Assembly (NCBI GenBank): GCA_963971425.1
Contig: OZ020518.1
Location: 31,564,770-31,628,769 of the forward strand
Source: Bryoerythrophyllum caledonicum
Lineage: Eukaryota > Streptophyta > Bryopsida > Pottiales > Pottiaceae
Length of the DNA: 64,000 nt
Direction of reading: 5' to 3'
The position numbers and the translations under genes were made by a program. The notes under the pieces are model-generated. The model searched no databases. It had not been told where the DNA came from and worked only from the letters and a program-made list of their open reading frames with translations. Shown here piece after piece: positions 59,040 to 64,000 of this stretch (the stretch's first letter is position 1; the number at the start of each line of letters is the position of its first letter).

Positions 59040-59059
59040 CACGTGTAAATGACCCTTGA
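59040..59059 (-). repeat. Right terminal inverted repeat and target duplication of Harbinger
   Basis: A perfect complement of the left repeat followed by TGA (59,057-59,059). Motifs of the form TTGCACCCGCACCC recur near 58,950, 58,965 and 59,020. Confidence 0.85.
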
Positions 59060-59128
59060 GAGCGAATTGCGACCACAACACACCTCCATTTAGAGGCGTC
59101 TCCGTGCCACGACCCAGTGACAACGTGT

Positions 59129-60402
59129 TGTTAATACAGAATCCTAGTGTCACCATTGTACAGTAAACACTTTCATTTGGTTAGGTTTAGATCTAGATCG
59201 TACATCGTGTTGCAGTGCCTCCGCTGCCCTTTGACTTTTAGCTCCACCCTTATTGCATTGAAGGACTTTGCTTCTCTGGCATTATTATCTTCTCTATTGC
59301 ACAATCTATCATGGTATCAGAGCGCAGGTTCTGGCTCTCACCTAGTGTGTAAGTAGATCTAGATCTGTAGTGCACATCTAGCATGGCGAACTCTGAGGAG
59401 AGCAACAGGGTCGTTGAAGAATCGTCAGAGCTAGGCACTAACCTCCCACCATACACCACTCCTAGGAGAGACATAGAAATCACGATTCCAAAAACCAGTA
59501 GATTGGATGGACGTGTGAACTATCAGGTGTGGTCTTATAGGCTAAAGCGCTTACTAGAGAGGAACAAAGTGTGGATCTATTGCACCGAATTTAGATCTAG
59601 AAATGCAGTTGCAGTAGAAAAAGAATGGAGAAATATCGCTTTGTAGGTGATCACAGACTCAGTCAAGGACTCCGTGATACCTATTGTATGCAGATTTGAA
59701 GATCCACATCTCTCGTGGAAGGCGCTCGAGGACCGCTATCAATCCAATTCTAGATCACGGAGGCTCATGCTGCTGCGAACATTGGTGTCACTGCGGAAGG
59801 AAGATGGCACAAGCATGGAGCAATATGTTACTGAGGTCAAGGATGTTATGGACCAGCTTAAAGGTATGGAGGTAGAAATTCCTGAAGATCTACGCACCTT
59901 GTTACTGCTAAACTCTTTGTCATCCGAATACAAGTTATTCTGCAGGACACAGACAGGAAGAGACACCTTACCATCTTTTTTGGAGATAGAGTTAGGCGTG
60001 CTTGATGAAGAGATGCAGCCGAGAATGGACGCACAAGCCTTGGTATTCAAGAAACAATTACGACATCAAGGAGATAGAACAAAGAGCGGCGGAGGAGCGC
60101 AGGAGCAAGACAACAGAGCGCGAGAGCAAGATGGAACGTGGGCACAAGGCGGCGCAACACATGTGAAAGGCGGCGGAGCACAAGGGCGAGACAACAGAAG
60201 ACGTGGGGGTAGTCGACGCCTCCCTACTCGAAACCCTACCACGAGTGGCGCCCGTGACTACAGTAGGTCCTACGACCGTGGACATGGCCGCGATGGACAT
60301 GGCCGAGGGCATATCACAGGAGGATACTCCAGTGAAGAGGGACAGGAGTGCCACTACTGTGGTGAGCCTAGGCACATTGCCCGGGAGTGCATTAGGAAGG
60401 CC
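59129..60402 (+). mobile_element. Copia element, 5' LTR and gag, running into the N gap
   Basis: A short probable LTR (59,129-59,311, TGTTAATAC ... CTATCA) is followed by a primer site TGGTATCAGAGCGCAGG (59,312-59,328) complementary to initiator tRNA-Met. Gag starts near 59,383 (UBN2-type gag with SRLDGRVNYQVWSYRLKRLL and RYQSNSRSRRLMLLRTL), has an Arg/Gly/Gln-rich linker and a CCHC knuckle (CHYCGEPRHIARECI, near 60,350-60,395), and is cut by the N run. The visible part has very few breaks, so it is fairly young. It begins only about 70 bp from the Harbinger target site. Confidence 0.85.
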
Positions 60403-60602
60403 NNNNNNNNNNNNNNNNNNNNNNNNNNNNNNNNNNNNNNNNNNNNNNNNNNNNNNNNNNNNNNNNNNNNNNNNNNNNNNNNNNNNNNNNNNNNNNNNNN
60501 NNNNNNNNNNNNNNNNNNNNNNNNNNNNNNNNNNNNNNNNNNNNNNNNNNNNNNNNNNNNNNNNNNNNNNNNNNNNNNNNNNNNNNNNNNNNNNNNNNNN
60601 NN
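60403..60602. other. Assembly gap, 200 N
   Basis: Exactly 200 undetermined bases separate the Copia gag from the inverted third copy of the duplicated block. The fixed length suggests a placeholder gap, so the order and orientation across it are not proven. Confidence 0.98.
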
Positions 60603-61827
60603 CCTCAAGCTAGTTGACTGATGCTCCAATCAAGTGTGCAATCAGTTATTGAATTTTGGAATAGAGGAGATAGGGGTCTAACAAAGTGTGTAGACAAGAG
60701 AGCAATGAGCCATTTTTGACGCAATGAGATTTGACTTTTAGAAGGCTTGCACAGGGTCAATTAGTAAGGGAATTGAGTATCAGAATGGATGGCAAGGCTT
60801 CAGCTTAGTTTTCCCACCCTCCATTATTGTAGTTCAAGTGGGCAATGTTTACCGAGTACTTGGTTTGGTAGAGCAGAGGTGGTGGTTTTTCTCTGGAAAA
60901 AAGTGCTGGCATGGGCCATTCCTGAGAAAGCTAGGCAGTCCATGTTCAGCTGCCATTCAGGCAAGCTCGTGTCGATGTTGAATACCGTATAGCTAAGGAC
61001 TTATGCTAATTTTTTCTGCAAGAGAATGACTCATTCAGGTGCTCCGCTTCAATATATTGCATAATGATACTGTGAATTGCGACCAACTTACAGCTGCTTG
61101 TCGAATGCAATCTACTGGATCCTTTTAGGAACTGGAAAGTGACATCTAGCCTGTCTGCACTACAAGCACAACGTCCTCCACTTTGACTTGTTCATGAGGT
61201 TGATGAAATCTTCTGCAGATTCTGAATGAACTGGTGGACAAACGTACTAATCATTGTACACTCAAAAAATACAAGGGATGATGGATTCCCCAGCACAGGC
61301 TACGAGTAATTCATATCATGATCCCTGCACATGCATGAAACGAAAATATCTAACAATATTCTGTAACAACTTTCGTCCAGCTTCATATACCGGTATTGTG
61401 CACCTCCCCTTCGCTTGACAATAGCCTAATCAAAACTTTCATGAGCTGTAATATGATACAATACATCATATCACTGAAGTGGCCTACCTTGGCCACTGAA
61501 GTATCACTTCATGTAGGTAGCAACTTACAATGACCAAAGCCCTTGGGGAGGAATAGGCAACAAGGATTGCAATCAGCCTGGATCAAAGAAACTGTGAAAG
61601 GCATTGCACATAATCTTGAAAGAATGCAAGGTCCTCAAAACCTGTCGGCGAAGTGGCGGAAACGTCTGCGACAGTGCAGCAAGCCCCTCCAAAGCCGCCT
61701 GTGATCATTCACAACCTTGAAGCTTAGTGCTGTATATGCCCCTCGGTATACCGTACTTCATATCCCAATAAAATAACTATTAGTCAATCCTATGAACACA
61801 AAAGAATCAAAGTGTCTATGATGTAGC
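60603..61827. other. Intergenic sequence of the third copy, no supported gene
   Basis: This is the reverse complement of 5,554-6,778, which also holds no supported gene. Confidence 0.5.
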
Positions 61828-61907
61828 TTTATTAGTAGGGGTACAAAAAGCTTCGCTTTAGAATGGTATGGTACCTGCAACTGTCAAAGTGCACGCTGCT
61901 TCGGAAG

Positions 61908-64000
61908 TTACGTCTTGTTCTTCTCCTCGAGCCGCTCCAGTTCCCTCTTGATCTTCTTCTTCTCTTTCCGCACTTCATCCAGATCTGTCCTGTACTCACG
62001 CTTCAACGCCAAACTGTTACTTGGGTCCTTTATTTTCGTCTTGAGATCCTTCCTATGCCTCCTCAATTTCTCACCCTCCTCCCAGAACTTATGCCAGAGC
62101 TCATTCTTCGTCTTCTCGTCTTCCTCGTCTTTATCCTCATCCTGCTGGTTATGATTGACGCGTAAAAGCTGGATTTTGTCCTCTGCGCAGTGTGCGATCA
62201 ACTTGTTTGTGTCTGCCTTCTCCCCCACAACAGTCTCCAATTCACTTAGTGCAACTTCATACAACTGGCTTGTCGAAGCCCCAGGACGAGATGACCAAGG
62301 GGTCCGGGAAGGAGTAATTGGTGTAATCGCTGAATTGTTGAGAAGAGAAGATGTGAAAGCTCCAGCGTTTGTTGTACAAGTTGAATCGCTTTGAAGAGAA
62401 AATGAGTAAGGTGCAGCGCTTGTATCCTGTGATGGCAATGGCTTCTCCTGTTTGGGTTTCTCATCAATTTGCTGTCTAGATTTCAGATCCCGAATCGACT
62501 TGAATGTATCATAGGTGTCCTGGGTGTACTCTTTACACGGTGGCAGTTTATTCCTGGATCTGTCCCCATCACTCATATCCCAAATAGCCCAGCTGCTACT
62601 TGTCCCAGAGATATTGTTCACCTTAACATAATTGTCCACTTCGTTTGTCCTTCTCTGCAGTGTATCCCAATTCCTCTGACATGCCCCAGAGCTTCTGTTA
62701 ATATTGTATCTGTTTCGAAGGACATCAGAAATTTCGGCCCACTTTATGCGTCTAGTACGGCCATCTGTCGGCTGGTTCTGCAGTGACTCTATCGTCACCT
62801 TCAAAAGAGTCATGATCTCCTCCGCGCCCCACTTCTTATCCCTGTGATTCTTTATCTTGTCTAGCTTTTCCTCCTCCCACTTAACACGTTTCAAGTGATC
62901 CAGATTCAGTTTGTGGATGACACTGAAATTCTGCTTGTTCTTCTTCTTGTTAACCCCCTTCTCGATGACCTCGACGTTGGGCACCTCCTGTTCGCTGTGT
63001 AGATAGACAGACCCGCCACACTGCACGAAATGTGCATTGGTGATGCGAGAGATGGTGTCGTGAATTCTAATTCTTGCACGATGTAGGGAAATTCCCTCCC
63101 ACGCTTCCTGTAGAAGGTCATGTTTCAAAACTATATACTCAGTGCCCGGGTGTTTAGCAACACAAAACAGGAATTCACTACCTTCGGGATCCTTGTAGTA
63201 CGCGCCGTTCTGGTAACCAGAGAACAAAAAATGTGTTGGTGGATCCGGCAAGGGAGCAAATACACCGGACTCTGAACTGTATTCTAAGGTTATGACCTTG
63301 CCTTGGGAGGTACTTCCAACAAGAAAAACCTTGTAATCTTCTCCAGCGTCCAGCCTGAGGTTCATAAGCTGCACACGGCTTATGCAGTATATTGAAGGTA
63401 GCAGATGTCGAAAGACCTTGCCCGCGGGATTTTCCATGCGCAGTTCTAAATGGCCTGAGTTGTTCCCAACACAGAAACAAACCAGCCGGTCTGCACTTTC
63501 TCCGCAAACTGCGACTAAGGCAATGTCGTGGTCCACAAGATTTGAGTTGGAAAGCTCCGGGCAAGAGTCACCTTTAGAGCTTGCAGGACGCGGAGCGGGA
63601 GGCGGATAAATATTTGCTTGACATAATTCGTCCAAGGTTGAAGTTTTCCAGTCATGACGAACACGTGACGTGCTTTCCCGAACCCAAGATCGCACTTGAG
63701 ATGGGAGATCTGAAGATGGTTGGTGTTGAGCGGAATCCTGAAGTTCGTAGGTCCAGTCAAAATTGTCTTCAAGCAGAATCTGAAAACAATTTCAGCTCAA
63801 GTTGTCATGGGGTGCAAGTGCGACATTTCCGAGGCAATGGCTCGCACTCTAAACGAGATGTAAGACAAGAGCAAAACATAAGCAAGCCCGAGAATGCATT
63901 GAATATCATTACGTTACAAACAGCAAAGCTTCTTGAAAAGGGATCATGCATTTACCAAACATCTACATTTCAGACTAGCATCAGATGAAAAATACCACCT
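61908..64000 (-). CDS. Gene B copy 3 (inverted): Myb/SANT-like protein, 5' exon off the window
   Basis: The large exon is 63,779-61,908 with the stop at its low-coordinate end, identical to copy 1 as far as I can see, including Gln at the site where copy 2 has Leu. The upstream exon would begin at 63,999 and lies outside the window except for its last two bases. The polyadenylation signal is TTTATT (plus strand) at 61,828-61,833. Confidence 0.75.

Larger units (their letters stand above)
53766..59056 (-). mobile_element. PIF/Harbinger DNA transposon with transposase, Myb/SANT protein and Ulp1-like protease
   Basis: The 5,291-bp element has perfect 17-bp terminal inverted repeats (AGGGTCATTTACACGTG at 53,766-53,782, complement at 59,040-59,056) and a 3-bp target duplication TGA on both sides (53,763-53,765 and 59,057-59,059). 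Coding runs on the minus strand: a DDE transposase (57,761-56,427), a Myb/SANT protein with acidic tail (56,027-55,053) and a C48-type cysteine protease frame (54,996-54,418). Both subterminal regions carry GCACCC-type motifs, several on the right and fewer on the left, candidate binding sites. Transposase and Myb frames are each split by one in-frame TAA, so this copy is probably inactive, but its intact ends suggest a recent insertion. Confidence 0.9.
60603..64000 (-). repeat. Segmental duplication, partial third copy, inverted
   Basis: This segment is the reverse complement of 3,381-6,778, collinear with no indels (paired positions sum to 67,381). It starts abruptly at the right edge of the N gap and runs off the window end. 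At the one coding difference between copies 1 and 2 (position 4,911) it carries the copy-1 base. The abrupt start at the gap means it could be a scaffolding product as easily as a real inverted duplicate. Confidence 0.95.

Noticed and set aside
60354-60629. Open frames spanning the N run
   Set aside because: They exist only because N gives no stop codons.
61863-62394. Leu/Phe/Ser-rich hydrophobic frames opposite gene B (also 5,216-5,518 and 30,483-30,785)
   Set aside because: They are the antisense reading of the Glu/Lys-rich coiled coil of gene B, which always gives Leu/Phe/Ser-rich shadows.

Overview
This is a repeat-rich window from a plant nuclear genome. Genes have GT-AG introns, and there are Copia and Gypsy LTR fossils, PIF/Harbinger and MITE DNA transposons, a plant-type DnaJ cysteine-rich zinc-finger gene and a fragment of the splicing gene SmD1. 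I cannot fix the lineage. The protein styles and intron-poor hypothetical genes would fit a non-flowering land plant or a streptophyte alga, but that is inference.

The dominant structure is a segmental duplication. Bases 1-19,582 recur head-to-tail at 25,268-44,858, with only a handful of substitutions seen by eye over about 19.5 kb plus one microsatellite length change. Part of the same block (original coordinates 3,381-6,778) appears a third time, inverted, at 60,603-64,000, directly after a 200-base run of N (60,403-60,602).

Each full copy of the block carries, in order: gene A (unrecognised, multi-exon), gene B (a 643-aa protein with a Myb/SANT-like DNA-binding domain and a coiled coil), a long AT-rich stretch, a MITE with 25-bp inverted repeats, a 5' fragment of SmD1, a 63-72 bp insert with flanking repeats and a (TTC)n tail, a decayed Copia element, a 2-kb piece of a second Copia-type element, gene C (190 aa, unrecognised), and the 3' part of a third Copia element in reverse orientation. 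That last element holds, in antisense, a two-exon reading frame with an RNase H1-type hybrid-binding (Cauli_VI) domain.

After the shared block the copies differ. Copy 1 (19,583-24,560) has weak gene-like pieces, a Tourist-like MITE and a Gypsy integrase remnant, then the promoter side of gene A copy 2. Copy 2 (44,859-60,402) continues the reverse Copia element, then a Gypsy element (45,915-50,698), a Copia-type LTR element (50,699-52,757), a DnaJ-type zinc-finger gene (minus strand, about 53.1-53.7 kb), a 5.3-kb PIF/Harbinger transposon (53,766-59,056) with perfect 17-bp inverted repeats and a 3-bp target duplication, and the 5' end of another Copia element running into the N gap.

The two most interesting items are the Harbinger transposon, which carries a Ulp1/C48-like cysteine protease frame beside its DDE transposase and Myb/SANT protein, and the antisense, intron-bearing hybrid-binding-domain frame between pol and the 3' LTR of the reverse Copia element.
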